DNA of 64,000 nucleotides from Methylobacterium sp. J-070 (GCF_022829385.1 NZ_JAKSXX010000290.1:236952-300951), one strand, 5' to 3'. Positions 26,682-37,695 are shown, numbered from the stretch's first letter. Notes: generated by a model from the letters alone, not told the origin. Program-made: numbers and translations.

Positions 26682-27305
26682 TCAGAACGGCGTAGCCAAG
26701 CACCCGCCGAGCGCCGCCTTCAGCGCGGAGGCATCGCCCTCCGCCACTGTAAACGTCGCCGTCAGGGCCGGGTCGCCCGCGCGCGGGCTCGCCTGCGTCC
26801 AGGTGAGCTTGGTGCCGGGCTGGGTGAGGGTCAGGGCGACCCCGCGCAGGGGATCCTCGCCCCGGCGGGCGCCCGTCACCGTGAGGGTGAAACCGGACTC
26901 CGCCCCGGTCGCCGCGCCCTGGACCGGCATGCGCACCGAGCGCACGCTGCCGGCACTCGCCACCAGGATACCGGTGAGCGGAGTCTCGCTGGCGGAGCCT
27001 GCGAGCCCGGCGAAGTCGAAGCGCGGCGCCAGCTCGGCGAAGCGCGGCACGGTCAGCGCCGCGGACAGACCGGTGCCGCCCGGATCGCAGGCGACGTGCA
27101 GGGTCGCCGGCCTCCGATCCGTCCCCAGCTCGGCGGTGCCGGTGAGGTCCGCGCTGCCGCCCGGAACCCGGCTTCCGCCGGGCAGCAGCGGCGCCCGCCC
27201 GGTGAGGATGTCGGACAGCCGGTCGCCGCGGCTCAGCGGTCCCGCGAGGAGGGCCGCGGCGGCGATGATCACGATCGCCAAGCCCACGCCGACCCGAAGC
27301 CGCAT
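26682..27305 (-). CDS. hypothetical membrane-anchored protein
   Basis: A 207-residue protein with an N-terminal signal anchor (VGVGLAIVIIAAAALLAGPL) and a beta-rich, glycine/threonine-rich remainder. A GGAGG ribosome-binding site precedes the ATG at 27305. Two cysteines (HVACDPGG and LGGCLATPF) could form a disulfide. It converges with dnaE, with about 210 bases of nothing recognisable between. No family identified. Confidence 0.6.
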   Translation of the reverse strand: MRLRVGVGLAIVIIAAAALLAGPLSRGDRLSDILTGRAPLLPGGSRVPGGSADLTGTAELGTDRRPATLHVACDPGGTGLSAALTVPRFAELAPRFDFAGLAGSASETPLTGILVASAGSVRSVRMPVQGAATGAESGFTLTVTGARRGEDPLRGVALTLTQPGTKLTWTQASPRAGDPALTATFTVAEGDASALKAALGGCLATPF

Positions 27306-27480
27306 CGTATCCTCCGCCTGTGGAGATCCCGGGCCGGCGACATAGACGATCGGGGCGCCGCCGTAACCCTTCCTTCACCCTGTTCACGGGAACTCACCTG
27401 CGGCGGCACCCGTGTGCGTTGCAGCAACTCCGTAAAAACCGATCGATCCTATGCACCGATGCTCAAGCTTGAGCGTCGCG

Positions 27481-27624
27481 ATGCGCACGAAGATCCTGCT
27501 CGTCCTCACCCTGGTGGTCTACCTCACCACCGGCCGCGCCCCCGGCATCCGGGAGCCGCGCAACCCGGATGCGGAGCATACGGGCGGGCGCGTCGCCCTG
27601 GTGATGAAGCGCGCCTGGGCCTGA
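27481..27624 (+). CDS. small exported or membrane protein
   Basis: A 47-residue frame beginning MRTKILLVLTLVVYLTTGRA, with a hydrophobic N-terminal helix and then a polar, basic tail. It is divergent from the gene at 26682-27305. Called from the start, the length and the signal-like N-terminus; function unknown. Confidence 0.4.
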   Translation: MRTKILLVLTLVVYLTTGRAPGIREPRNPDAEHTGGRVALVMKRAWA

Positions 27625-27755
27625 GCCGCATCCGTCTCCGGCGGACGCCCCGGCGCTCTGCAGACCGCGCCGTCATCGCGAGCGTGACGCCACCCTGGAC
27701 GGCGTCGCAGCGGTCGCGAGGACGATGGTGCCGGAGTCGTCGACGGGAGACGCGA

Positions 27756-28448
27756 TCACGCCTCCGGCGCGCAGGCCCTGAGCCGCGCCGCCACCAGCGC
27801 CTGCAGGCTCCAGAGATGACGGTCGCGGATGCCGAGCCGCTCGCACGCCTCGACGGTCCGGAACAGATATTCGGCGCTGGGCCCTGCATGCCCGCAGGCG
27901 GTGGCGATCTTCTCGGCGATCTCGGCATCCGACAGGCGGCCGGCGTAGCGGTCGCTGGCGCGGTTGACCAGGAAGGTCAGCGCCGAGACGGTGCCGGCCT
28001 CGGTGGCAACCGGCAGCCAGCGGGCGACGTAGCCCCGGCCGCGCATCTCCCGCCGCCAGAGCGGCATCAGCGCCTCGCGGATCTCCATCCCGGGCAGGCG
28101 GAACGCCACGCCCCGGCAGAGGCCGCCGCGGTCGAGCGCCAGGACGAAGCCCGGCCGCTCGGGCGTCCCGCGGAAGCGGCGCTGGAGCAGGCAGAAGCGC
28201 CGGTGGAAGCCGCGCACGGTCCCGAGCCGGCGCTCCGCGACCTCGAATTCCGGTCGCCACATCAGGGAGCCGTAGGCGAAGACCCAGAGGTCGCTGCCCT
28301 CGCGCCCCGCGACGATCCTCTCCAGCCCCGGGCGCAGCTCCGCGTCACTCAGCACGTCGAGGGCGCCCGGATCGTCGGGCACGGGCAGCGCATGGGCGCG
28401 GGCGATGAGGTCGAGGCTGAGGTCGAGGGTGCGCGGCGGAGCGGGCAT
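27756..28448 (-). CDS. chaC: ChaC-type gamma-glutamylcyclotransferase
   Basis: Expected to cleave the gamma-glutamyl bond of glutathione, giving 5-oxoproline and Cys-Gly. The 230-residue protein has the family's glycine-rich substrate loop VFAYGSLMWRPEFEV and the surrounding ChaC pattern (GYVARWLPV; TFLVNRASDRYAG). I chose the ATG at 28448, with GAGGGG upstream, over a TTG three codons earlier. Confidence 0.85.
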   Translation of the reverse strand: MPAPPRTLDLSLDLIARAHALPVPDDPGALDVLSDAELRPGLERIVAGREGSDLWVFAYGSLMWRPEFEVAERRLGTVRGFHRRFCLLQRRFRGTPERPGFVLALDRGGLCRGVAFRLPGMEIREALMPLWRREMRGRGYVARWLPVATEAGTVSALTFLVNRASDRYAGRLSDAEIAEKIATACGHAGPSAEYLFRTVEACERLGIRDRHLWSLQALVAARLRACAPEA

Positions 28449-28467
28449 GCCCCTCAACGCCGGGGCC

Positions 28468-28944
28468 TCACGGCTTGTTGCCCATCGCGTCCAGCTCGGG
28501 GAACGGCTGGCTGCGATGCCCGGTGCAGACCTCGTCGTCGTCGATCACCTCCAAGCGGTCGGCGTGGTAGCGCATCGCCGCCTTCGGCCGCTCGGGCTTG
28601 CCGAAGGTCCGGCCGCTCATCCGGCTCGATACGCAGTAGATCGTCCGGCCCCCATCCTCGATCGGGCCGGCGAGCCGGCTGCCCTCGAACCGCACCGGGA
28701 GCAGCGAGACCGAGCCGAACGCCACCTGTTTCAGGGCCAGCGCGGCGATCCGCTCCTTGAGGGCGGGGGAGGGCGCATCCGCAGGATCGGGCTTCGCCGT
28801 CCGCGGGGCGGCCGGCGCCGCGGTGGCGGCCAGCACCAGGGCGACGACGAGGCCGCACCGGCTCGGCGCTTCGCCGGGCCCGCGTCGACCCCTCGCGGCG
28901 GCTGCCCTGCCGGACCGCGGCCTCTCGACTGAACACGCTGCCAT
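28468..28944 (-). CDS. hypothetical exported protein
   Basis: A 158-residue protein with a basic N-terminus and a signal-peptide-like stretch (CGLVVALVLAATAAPAAP) near residues 33-50. The C-terminal half has a mixed strand pattern with two cysteines (RTIYCVSSRM and DEVCTGHRS). A GGAGG lies upstream of the ATG at 28944. It ends 19 bases before chaC on the same strand, so the two are probably cotranscribed. Confidence 0.55.
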   Translation of the reverse strand: MAACSVERPRSGRAAAARGRRGPGEAPSRCGLVVALVLAATAAPAAPRTAKPDPADAPSPALKERIAALALKQVAFGSVSLLPVRFEGSRLAGPIEDGGRTIYCVSSRMSGRTFGKPERPKAAMRYHADRLEVIDDDEVCTGHRSQPFPELDAMGNKP

Positions 28945-29096
28945 CGAACGCGCGCCTCCGACGCCCCGGCCGGATCGAGGCGGGCCGATGGTGCCGACTC
29001 GCCGCGTCCCGGCGGGCAATTGCGCCACAAATCAGGAATCTTTTCCAGAGCGTGGAGGCGCTGCCAAGTTGGCCCCGGAAGGCTTATCTATCGCCG

Positions 29097-29816
29097 ATGC
29101 AGTGGACGGATGAGGGGATCGTTCTGGGCCTGCGCCGGCATGGGGAGACCGGCGTCATCCTGGAGGCGATGACGGCGGATCACGGGCGCCACCTCGGGCT
29201 CGTGCATGGCGGGCGCTCGCGCCGGATGCAGCCGGTGCTGCAGCCCGGCAACCGCGTGCGGCTGACATGGCGGGCGCGCCTCGACGAGGGTCTCGGGTCC
29301 TTCGCGGTGGAGCCCCTCGAGTCGCAGGTCTCCCGGCTGATCGCGTCGAGCCTCGCGCTCTACGGCATCGGTCACCTGGCGGCCCTGTTGCGGCTTCTCC
29401 CCGAACGCGACCCGCATCCGGCGCTCTACGCAGCAGCCGGGATCCTGGTCGAGCACCTCGACGACCCGGCGATCGCACCCCCCCTGATGGTGCGGTTCGA
29501 GCTGGCCATCCTGGCCGAACTCGGTTTCGGCCTCGATCTGACCGCCTGCGCGGCCACCGGAGGAAACGATGCCCTGGCCTACGTCTCCCCGAAGAGCGGG
29601 CGGGCGGTAAGCGCCTCGGCGGGCGAGCCGTTTCGGGCGCGCCTGCTGGCGCTGCCGACCTTCCTGCACGCGGGCGGATCCCCGGGCCCCGACGGCGTTG
29701 CCCAAGGGTTTACCTTGACGGGGTACTTCCTCGACCGGCACGTCTGGGGCCCGCGCGGTCTCGGCCCCCCCGAGGAGCGGGCGCGATTCGTTGCGCTCGG
29801 CCGCGAGGCCGGATAA
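29097..29816 (+). CDS. recO: DNA repair protein RecO
   Basis: RecFOR pathway protein that loads RecA onto SSB-coated DNA. From the ATG at 29097 (MQWTDEGIVLGLRRHGET) it has 239 residues: the N-terminal OB fold typical of RecO and a helical C-terminal domain. The usual zinc cysteines are reduced to LTACAATG, as is common in alphaproteobacteria. Confidence 0.93.
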   Translation: MQWTDEGIVLGLRRHGETGVILEAMTADHGRHLGLVHGGRSRRMQPVLQPGNRVRLTWRARLDEGLGSFAVEPLESQVSRLIASSLALYGIGHLAALLRLLPERDPHPALYAAAGILVEHLDDPAIAPPLMVRFELAILAELGFGLDLTACAATGGNDALAYVSPKSGRAVSASAGEPFRARLLALPTFLHAGGSPGPDGVAQGFTLTGYFLDRHVWGPRGLGPPEERARFVALGREAG

Positions 29817-29869
29817 TGTTCGTGTTATGTTCTGTCGGCCCGCGGTCGTCGTTCCGGGGCGGCGCAGGC

Positions 29870-29937
29870 GAGACCGGACTCCAGAATCCCCGTCCGTGCA
29901 CAGAGTTGCGGCGTCGGCGGCTCTGGATTCCGGTCTC
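29870..29937. repeat. large intergenic hairpin between recO and parC
   Basis: GAGACCGGACTCCAGA (29870-29885) pairs with TCTGGATTCCGGTCTC (29922-29937) with one mismatch in 16, around a 36-base loop. It has the shape of a repetitive extragenic palindrome and may slow read-through from recO into parC. Confidence 0.5.
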
Positions 29938-29994
29938 CGCTGCGCGGTCCCGGGGTACCGGGGTGTGGTCGAGATGGTGAACTGAGGAGCCGAC

Positions 29995-32241
29995 ATGGGC
30001 CAGCCCTTCGAGCCGCCGTCCGGCGACGGGATCGAGAGCGTCGAGCTGAAATCCGCGCTCGAGGAGCGCTATCTCGCCTACGCGCTCTCCACGATCATGC
30101 ACCGGGCCCTCCCGGACGCCCGCGACGGGCTGAAGCCCGTGCACCGGCGCATCCTGTACGGCATGCGGCTGCTGCGCCTCGATCCGAACACCGCGCACAA
30201 GAAGTGCGCCAAGATCGTCGGCGACGTGATGGGCGACTTCCACCCGCACGGCGACCAGGCGATCTACGACGCCCTGGTGCGCCTCAGCCAGGACTTCGCC
30301 CAGCGCTACCCGCTGGTCGACGGGCAGGGCAATTTCGGCAACATCGACGGCGACGGTCCGGCGGCCTACCGCTACACCGAGGCGCGGCTCACCGAGGTCG
30401 CCCGTCTGCTCCTCGACGGGATCGACGAGGACACGGTCGATTTCAGGCCCTCCTACAACGGCGAGAAGGAGGAGCCGGTCGTCCTGCCGGCGGCCTTCCC
30501 GAACCTCTTGGCCAACGGCAGCCAGGGCATCGCGGTCGGCATGGCGACCTCGATCCCGCCGCACAACGCCGCCGAGCTGTGCGACGCGGCGCTCTACCTG
30601 ATCAACCATCCCGAGGCGACCTCGGCCCATCTCGCCAAGTTCGTGCAGGGGCCGGACTTCCCCACCGGGGGCATCCTGGTCGACTCGGCCGAGTCGATCG
30701 CCGAGGCCTACCGGACCGGCCGCGGCGCCTTCCGGGTCCGCGCCCGCTGGGCCAAGGAGGATCTCGGCCGCGGCACCTGGAACATCGTCGTCACCGAGAT
30801 CCCCTACGGCATCCCGAAGGGGCGGCTGATCGAGAAGATGGCCGAGCTTCTCCAGGAGAAGAAGCTGCCGCTGCTCGCCGACGTCCGCGACGAATCGGCC
30901 GAGGACGTGCGCGTCGTGCTGGAGCCGCGCTCGCGCACGGTCGATCCGGTCATCCTGATGGAGTCGCTGTTCCGGCTCACCGAGCTGGAGACGCGCATCC
31001 CGCTCAACCTCAACGTCTTGGTCGGCGGCCTCGTGCCGAAGGTGATCGGGCTCGTCGAGTGCCTGCGGGAATGGGTCGACCACCGCCGCGTGGTGCTGCA
31101 GCGCCGGTCCCGCTACCGCCTCGGCCAGATCGACCGCCGCCTGGAGATCCTGGGCGGCCTGCTCATCGTCTATCTCGACCTCGACGAGGTGATCCGCATC
31201 ATCCGCGAGGAGGACGAGCCGAAGGCCGCCCTCATGGCCCGGTTCGAATTGACCGAGCTCCAGGCCAACGCGATCCTCGACACCCGGCTGCGGTCCCTGC
31301 GCAAGCTGGAGGAGATGGAGCTGAAGCGCGAGTTCGAGGCGCTCACCGCCGAGAAGGCCGAGATCGACGCGCTGCTCGCCTCGGAGCCGGCGCAGTGGAA
31401 GACCATCCAGGGGCAGATCCGGGCCGTGAAGAAGACCTTCGGGCCCGAGACCAAGCTGGGCAAGCGCCGAACGACGCTCGCGAGCCCGCCCGATGTCGGC
31501 GGCATCGACTTCACGGCGGCGCTGGTGGAGCGCGAGCCCATCACCGTGATCGTCTCGACCAAGGGCTGGATCCGGGCGCTGAAGGGCCACGTCGCCGACC
31601 TCTCGGGGGTGGCGTTCAAGGGCGACGACACCCTGAAGATCGCCTTCCCGACCGAGACCACCCAGAAGATCCTGCTGCTCGCCACGAACGGCAAGGTGTT
31701 CACCCTGGAGGCCTCGAAGCTGCCGGGCGGGCGCGGCTTCGGCGACCCGGTGCGGCTGATGGCCGACCTCGACGACGGCACCGAGATCGTGGCGGCTCTG
31801 CCCTACCGGCCGGAGACCAAGCTGCTGATCGCCGGCTCCGACGGGCGCGGCTTCGTGGCGCCCGCCGACGCGCTGGTGGCCAACACCCGCAAGGGCAAGA
31901 GCGTGCTGGGCCTCGACGGCGACGCCACCGCGGTGGTGCTGGTCCCGGCGGACGGCGACCATGTCGCGGTGGTCAATACGGAGAAGCTGCTGCTGGTCTT
32001 CCCGATCTCCGAGGTGGCGGAACTTGCCCGCGGCAAGGGCGTCCGGCTCCAGCGCTGCCGCAGCGGCGGGCTCGTCGACGCGCACGTCTTCAAGCTGGCC
32101 GACGGCCTGCCCTGGCAGGACGGTTCCCCAGAGGGCCGCCTGGCCAACGTGTCGGTGCTGGAGAAGTGGCTGGGCCATCGCGCCGAGGTCGGGCTGATGA
32201 TGGCGCGGAGTTTCCCGAAGTTCGAGCGGTTCGGGCGCTGA
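29995..32241 (+). CDS. parC: DNA topoisomerase IV subunit A
   Basis: Breakage-reunion subunit of the decatenating type II topoisomerase, 748 residues. The quinolone-determining region reads GDFHPHGDQAIYDALVRL and the catalytic tyrosine is in AAYRYTEARL. The C-terminal beta-propeller is present. At the position of E. coli ParC Ser80 this protein has Gln. Confidence 0.95.
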   Translation: MGQPFEPPSGDGIESVELKSALEERYLAYALSTIMHRALPDARDGLKPVHRRILYGMRLLRLDPNTAHKKCAKIVGDVMGDFHPHGDQAIYDALVRLSQDFAQRYPLVDGQGNFGNIDGDGPAAYRYTEARLTEVARLLLDGIDEDTVDFRPSYNGEKEEPVVLPAAFPNLLANGSQGIAVGMATSIPPHNAAELCDAALYLINHPEATSAHLAKFVQGPDFPTGGILVDSAESIAEAYRTGRGAFRVRARWAKEDLGRGTWNIVVTEIPYGIPKGRLIEKMAELLQEKKLPLLADVRDESAEDVRVVLEPRSRTVDPVILMESLFRLTELETRIPLNLNVLVGGLVPKVIGLVECLREWVDHRRVVLQRRSRYRLGQIDRRLEILGGLLIVYLDLDEVIRIIREEDEPKAALMARFELTELQANAILDTRLRSLRKLEEMELKREFEALTAEKAEIDALLASEPAQWKTIQGQIRAVKKTFGPETKLGKRRTTLASPPDVGGIDFTAALVEREPITVIVSTKGWIRALKGHVADLSGVAFKGDDTLKIAFPTETTQKILLLATNGKVFTLEASKLPGGRGFGDPVRLMADLDDGTEIVAALPYRPETKLLIAGSDGRGFVAPADALVANTRKGKSVLGLDGDATAVVLVPADGDHVAVVNTEKLLLVFPISEVAELARGKGVRLQRCRSGGLVDAHVFKLADGLPWQDGSPEGRLANVSVLEKWLGHRAEVGLMMARSFPKFERFGR

Positions 32242-32283
32242 AGCGGGGGCTCGACGCAGAGCGGACCTATCCAGGCCACGACC

Positions 32284-32379
32284 TCAATGCGCGCGCTGGC
32301 TCAGCCAGAGTGCGCCAAAAGCCAGCACGCCGCCGCCAATCGGGACCGCGAGCAGGAGGAGGAACTGGGCGGTCGTCAT
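32284..32379 (-). CDS. tiny membrane protein
   Basis: A 31-residue frame, MTTAQFLLLLAVPIGGGVLA then FGALWLSQRAH: one hydrophobic helix and a short basic end. Its ATG overlaps the stop of the 82-residue gene upstream (ATGA), which supports real translation of both as a coupled pair. Function unknown. Confidence 0.45.
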   Translation of the reverse strand: MTTAQFLLLLAVPIGGGVLAFGALWLSQRAH

Positions 32380-32624
32380 GGGCGAAGATCCCGAAGCGCG
32401 CGCCGCACAGCCCAATGTATGGCGCCACTCATGATCCAGCCAACCACCAGGGCGACGAGCACGGGCGCACAATGCGGACGATCCGACAGGGCGGTCGATG
32501 GGAACGGCGCGAAACCGCCTACGGCACAGATCGCGACGGCGAGGCCGTTGGCATAAGTGGCCGGGAACTTGATGCGCTCGTTCGCGACGCGCTTGTCGCG
32601 TGCTTCCTCGTCCGCTTCCGGCAT
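32376..32624 (-). CDS. small membrane protein
   Basis: An 82-residue protein: a charged N-terminus (MPEADEEARDKRVANERIKF), two hydrophobic stretches (NGLAVAICAVGGFAPF and APVLVALVVGWIMSGAIHW) and a basic tail. It is overlapped by the 31-residue gene. The alternative reading of this DNA, as an extension of the AlkA frame, is arginine-rich and unlike a protein, so this frame is the coding one. Confidence 0.55.
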   Translation of the reverse strand: MPEADEEARDKRVANERIKFPATYANGLAVAICAVGGFAPFPSTALSDRPHCAPVLVALVVGWIMSGAIHWAVRRALRDLRP

Positions 32625-32653
32625 GGAATCCGCGCCCCCGGCCGGCTGCGAGG

Positions 32654-33647
32654 TTAGCCCGCAGGACGCTGCGGGGCACGCAGGCCGATCGATCCCTCAC
32701 CGCCCTCCGCGCAGCCGCCTCGTCCGCCGCCCAGAGGTGCTGGGCCGCGTAGGCTCGGAACGGCCGCCACGCCTCGGCCCGGGCGAGGAGCACCGCCGGG
32801 CTCGGGCGGCCGGGGCCCGTCGCCAGCGCCCGCAGCAGGCCGACATCGCCCACCGGCAGGGCGTCCGGCAGCTTGAGCGCCCGCATGGCGATGTACTGCG
32901 CGGTCCAGGGTCCGATCCCGCGGAGCGCGGTGAAGCGCAGAACCGCGGCCTCCAGGCTCTCCGCCGGGGCGAACAGGTCCGGATCGGCGAGCGTCGCGGC
33001 GGCGAGAGCCCGGATTGCCGCGCCGCGGGCGCGCGGCATGTTCAGCGCCAGGGCGACATCCGCCTCGACCAGCGCGGCCGGCGACGGGAACACGTGGGTC
33101 AGGCCGCCCGCCGGCTCCGCGAGCCACGTCCCGAACGCCGCCACCAGCTTCCCGGCGAGACCGATCGCGGCCGTCACCGAGACCTGCTGGCCGAGAATCG
33201 CCCGGCAACCGGTCTCGAACGGGTCCCAGGCGCCCGGCAGGCGCAAGCCCGGGCGCGCCACCACGAGTTTTGCCAGGACCGGATCCCCCGCAAGGCAGCC
33301 CGCGATGGCGACCGGGTCGGCGTCGCAGTCGAACAGGCGGCGCAGGCGCTCCGCCACCGCCGGGCCGTGCCGGGGATCGAGACCGCGGACCGCGACGTGG
33401 AGGCAGCCGTCGCCGGGCCGGACCGTCAGGAACCCTTGCCGGCCCGCGACGCGGATCGTGCGGGCGTAGGCCGAGCCGCCGGGGTCGACCGTCTCGACTC
33501 CCGGGATCGCCCGCTTCGCCAGGAAGGCCAGGATCGCCGCCCAATCGTAGGGCGGACGGTAGGGAAGACGGAGGTCGCCCGCCTCCGCAGACGCGAAGGG
33601 CGGCCGCTCGGCCGCCCCCGTGGTGCCGTCGTCGGACAGGCTCCGAC
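32654..33647 (-). CDS. AlkA-type 3-methyladenine DNA glycosylase II, ends uncertain
   Basis: Base-excision glycosylase that removes alkylated bases. The AlkA N-terminal domain, the helix-hairpin-helix (ALRGIGPWTAQYIAMRAL) and the catalytic aspartate (ALPVGDVGLLRAL), followed by AWRPFRAYAAQHLW, are all visible. The ends are odd. In this frame there is no ATG, GTG or TTG between the gltA stop and the conserved domain; the nearest start is an ATG at 33753 inside gltA, otherwise a CTG. The frame has no stop until 32284, reading through the 82-residue gene. The coordinates given bracket the recognisable domain and do not mark a verified start or stop. Confidence 0.75.
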
Positions 33648-34937
<1,290 letters not shown>

Positions 34938-35007
34938 GGATCGTGGACCCTTCTGTGGCGACGTGGCGGATGCCGGCCTCGGGCTGCCCGAGCCGGTCCC
35001 GGGGGCC

Positions 35008-35038
35008 TGAGCACACCGCATTATGCTGCGGGTGCTCA
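35008..35038. other. stem-loop in the gltA leader
   Basis: TGAGCA-CA-CCGCA (35008-35020) pairs with TGCGG-G-TGCTCA (35027-35038) around the loop TTATGC. It lies about 70 bases upstream of the gltA start in the gap after gltX. No T-tract follows on the minus strand, so a leader structure is more likely than a terminator. Confidence 0.35.
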
Positions 35039-35181
35039 CAGGCATGGGTTACCCAAACGGCACTGCAGCAGCAACGGCGTCGGTGACAACCCGCCCCCGA
35101 CGCCAAGCGAATTTCGCCGCGCGCATTCCACCTAGCGAAATTCGGGCCGGACACGGCAGTTCCCGGAGGCGCCGGGCGGCC

Positions 35182-36609
35182 CTAGCCCTGGGGCATCTGG
35201 TCGCCGAGCCGCGCCAGCGTCTCGTCCCGGCCGAGCACCGCCATCACGTCGAACAGGGGCGGGGAGGTGGTGCGGCCGGTGAGCGCCGCCCGCAGGGGCT
35301 GGGCCACCTGTCCGAGCTTGCAGCCGGCCTCCTCGGCGTAGCGCCGCACGGCCTCCTCGGTCGCGACGGCGCTCCAGTCGGGCACGGCCTCCAGGGCCGG
35401 CCGCACCCCGGCGAGGCGCGCCCGGCCCTCGTCGGAGAGGAGGATGCGGGCCTTGTCGTCCAGCACCAGGGGGCGCTGCGCGGTGAGGTAATAGGCGCTG
35501 TCGAGGAGTTCGATCAGCGTCTTCGCCCGCTCCTTCAGGCCCGGCATGGCCTGGGTGAGCTTCGCCTTCAAGGCGGGCTGCAGCGGCGCCGACAGGCCGC
35601 GCTCGGGCCCGACATTCGGGAGGATCGACTCGATCGCCGCCACGAGGTCGGCATCGGGGCTGGTGCGGATGTAGAGGCCGTTGAGGTTCGCGAGCTTGGC
35701 GAAATCGAAGCGCGCCGCCGAGCGCCCCACGGAGCCGAGATCGAAGGCCGCGATCATCTCGTCGGTGGAGAACACCTCCTGGTCGCCGTGGCTCCAGCCG
35801 AGCCGCACCAGGTAGTTGCGCAGGGCCGCGGGCAGGTAGCCGAGGTCGCGATAGGCCTCGACGCCCAGCGCCCCGTGGCGCTTCGACAGCTTCGCCCCGT
35901 CGGCCCCGTGGATCAGCGGGATATGGGCCATTCTCGGGACCTCCCAGCCGAGCGCCGAGAAGATCTGGCTCTGGCGGGCGGCGTTGGTCAGGTGGTCGTC
36001 GCCGCGGATGACCTGCGTGACGCCCATGTCGTGGTCGTCGACCACGACGGCGAGCATGTAGGTCGGCGTGCCGTCCGAGCGCAGCAGCACGAGGTCGTCG
36101 AGGTCGCGGTTGGCCCAGGTCACCCGCCCCTGCACGGCGTCCTCGACCACGGTCTCGCCCTCGGTCGGCGCGCGCAGGCGGATCACCGGCTTGGCCCCGG
36201 CGGGCGCCTCGGAGGGATCGCGATCGCGCCAGCGGCCGTCGTAGCGCGGCGGGCGCCCCTCCGCCCGGGCCGCCTCCCGCATCTGCGCCAGTTCCTCGGC
36301 GCTGGCGAAACAGCGGTAGGCGCGCCCCGCGGCCAGCAGTTCCTCCGCCACGGCGCGGTGGCGCTCGGCCCGGGCGAACTGGAACACGACGTCGCCGTCC
36401 CAGTCGAGCCCGAGCCACGACAGGCCGTCCAGGATCGCGTCGATGGCGCCCTTGGTGGAACGCTCCCGGTCGGTATCCTCGATGCGCAGCAGCATGCGGC
36501 CGCCCATGTGGCGGGCGTAGAGCCAGTTGAACAACGCCGTGCGGGCCCCGCCGATATGCAGGTAGCCGGTGGGCGACGGGGCGAAGCGCGTGACGACGGC
36601 TGAGGACAT
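35182..36609 (-). CDS. gltX: glutamyl-tRNA synthetase
   Basis: Class I synthetase that charges tRNA-Glu, 475 residues. The HIGH-type motif is in PTGYLHIGGARTALFNW near residue 12 and the KMSKS-type motif is KLSKRHGA near residue 244. It runs leftward ahead of gltA. The 210 bases between its start and comEC form a divergent promoter region with no gene. Confidence 0.95.
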   Translation of the reverse strand: MSSAVVTRFAPSPTGYLHIGGARTALFNWLYARHMGGRMLLRIEDTDRERSTKGAIDAILDGLSWLGLDWDGDVVFQFARAERHRAVAEELLAAGRAYRCFASAEELAQMREAARAEGRPPRYDGRWRDRDPSEAPAGAKPVIRLRAPTEGETVVEDAVQGRVTWANRDLDDLVLLRSDGTPTYMLAVVVDDHDMGVTQVIRGDDHLTNAARQSQIFSALGWEVPRMAHIPLIHGADGAKLSKRHGALGVEAYRDLGYLPAALRNYLVRLGWSHGDQEVFSTDEMIAAFDLGSVGRSAARFDFAKLANLNGLYIRTSPDADLVAAIESILPNVGPERGLSAPLQPALKAKLTQAMPGLKERAKTLIELLDSAYYLTAQRPLVLDDKARILLSDEGRARLAGVRPALEAVPDWSAVATEEAVRRYAEEAGCKLGQVAQPLRAALTGRTTSPPLFDVMAVLGRDETLARLGDQMPQG

Positions 36610-36819
36610 CGATCCGACAGGTTCGGGGGCTGTTCGCGGCGGGGGCGCGAAGGGGCGGCAAAAGGGGCGACGGCGAGGGGCGACGGCGCGGCGAGAGGGC
36701 TCGACAGGGCGCCCGTAGCACGAAGCGCGGGCTGTGGCACGGGCCGGCGGATCGGTTAAGAATCGCTACGGGAATCGCCCGGCCGCCGACGACAGGTCGC
36801 GCGGATCGGGGCGGCGGCA

Positions 36820-37695
36820 ATGCGGCGGATCGGCGCGAGGCTGGCGGGCGGCGCTGTGGCGCTGGCCGGCCCGCGCGCCGTCGCCCTGCCGGCGATCCGC
36901 GCTTGGCTGGTGGAGGGAATCGCCCGGGAGGCCGAGCAGCGGCGGCTGTTCCCCTGGCTGGCGGTGGCCTTCGGCGCCGGGATCGCGGTCTACTTCGCGG
37001 CGGCCGACGGCACGCCGATCCTGGCCGCGCCCCTGGTGGGCGCGGCCCTCGCCCTGGCGCCGGTCCCCGTCCTGGGCGCGCGGCCGGTCGCCCTGGCGTT
37101 GGCCCTGGCGGCGGCGGCCGCGTTCCTCGGCTTCGCGGCGGCGACCTGGCGGGTGTCGCAGGTCGCCGCCCCGATCCTCGCCCGCACCACCATCGGCCCG
37201 CTCGTCGGCATGGTCGAGGCCCTGGACGAGCGCGAGGTCGGCGCCCGGCTGGTGATCCGGGTGGAGGCGTTTGCCGGGCTTGCGCCGGAGGCGCGGCCCG
37301 GCCGGGTGCGGGTCTCGTTCCGGAAGACGCCGATCCCGCGGCCCGGGGACGTCATCGCCGCCACCGCCCGCCTGCTGCCGCCGCCGGAGGCGGCCCGGCC
37401 GGGCGGCTACGACTTCGCCCGGGACGCGTATTTCCAGGGAATCGGCGCGGTCGGCTCCCTGCTCGGCGCCGTCACGATCCGGGCGCCGTCCGAGCCGCCG
37501 CCCCTGCGCCTGCGCCTCGCCGCCCTGCTGGACGAAGCCCGCAACGCCCTGACCCGCCGGATCGCGCAGGCCGCGGGGGGGCAGGCGGGGGCGGTGGCGG
37601 CCGCCCTGGTGACGGGCAAGCGCGGTCTGATCGGGCCGGCGACCAACGACGCGCTCCGGGCCGCCGGCATCTACCACGTGGTCTCGATGGAATGA
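36820..37695 (+). pseudogene. comEC: comEC, 5' part only, interrupted by island insertion
   Basis: ComEC forms the inner-membrane DNA-uptake channel. The 291 residues left here hold the N-terminal helices and the DUF4131-type OB-like domain and stop at RAAGIYHVVSME. In intact ComEC proteins this motif continues as ISGLHM and enters the competence domain, so the sequence departs from the family after VVS at about 37,688. The last codons and the stop come from foreign DNA. The channel and any beta-lactamase-like domain are missing, so the product should not support uptake. Confidence 0.85.
37660..37690 (+). other. probable attL junction inside comEC
   Basis: This is the last comEC-like sequence (codons for GIYHVVS) before unrelated DNA; the recombinase gene ends 108 bases further on. 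The attachment core should lie here and should recur at the island's right end next to the 3' half of comEC. No second copy was seen in this window. Confidence 0.55.
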
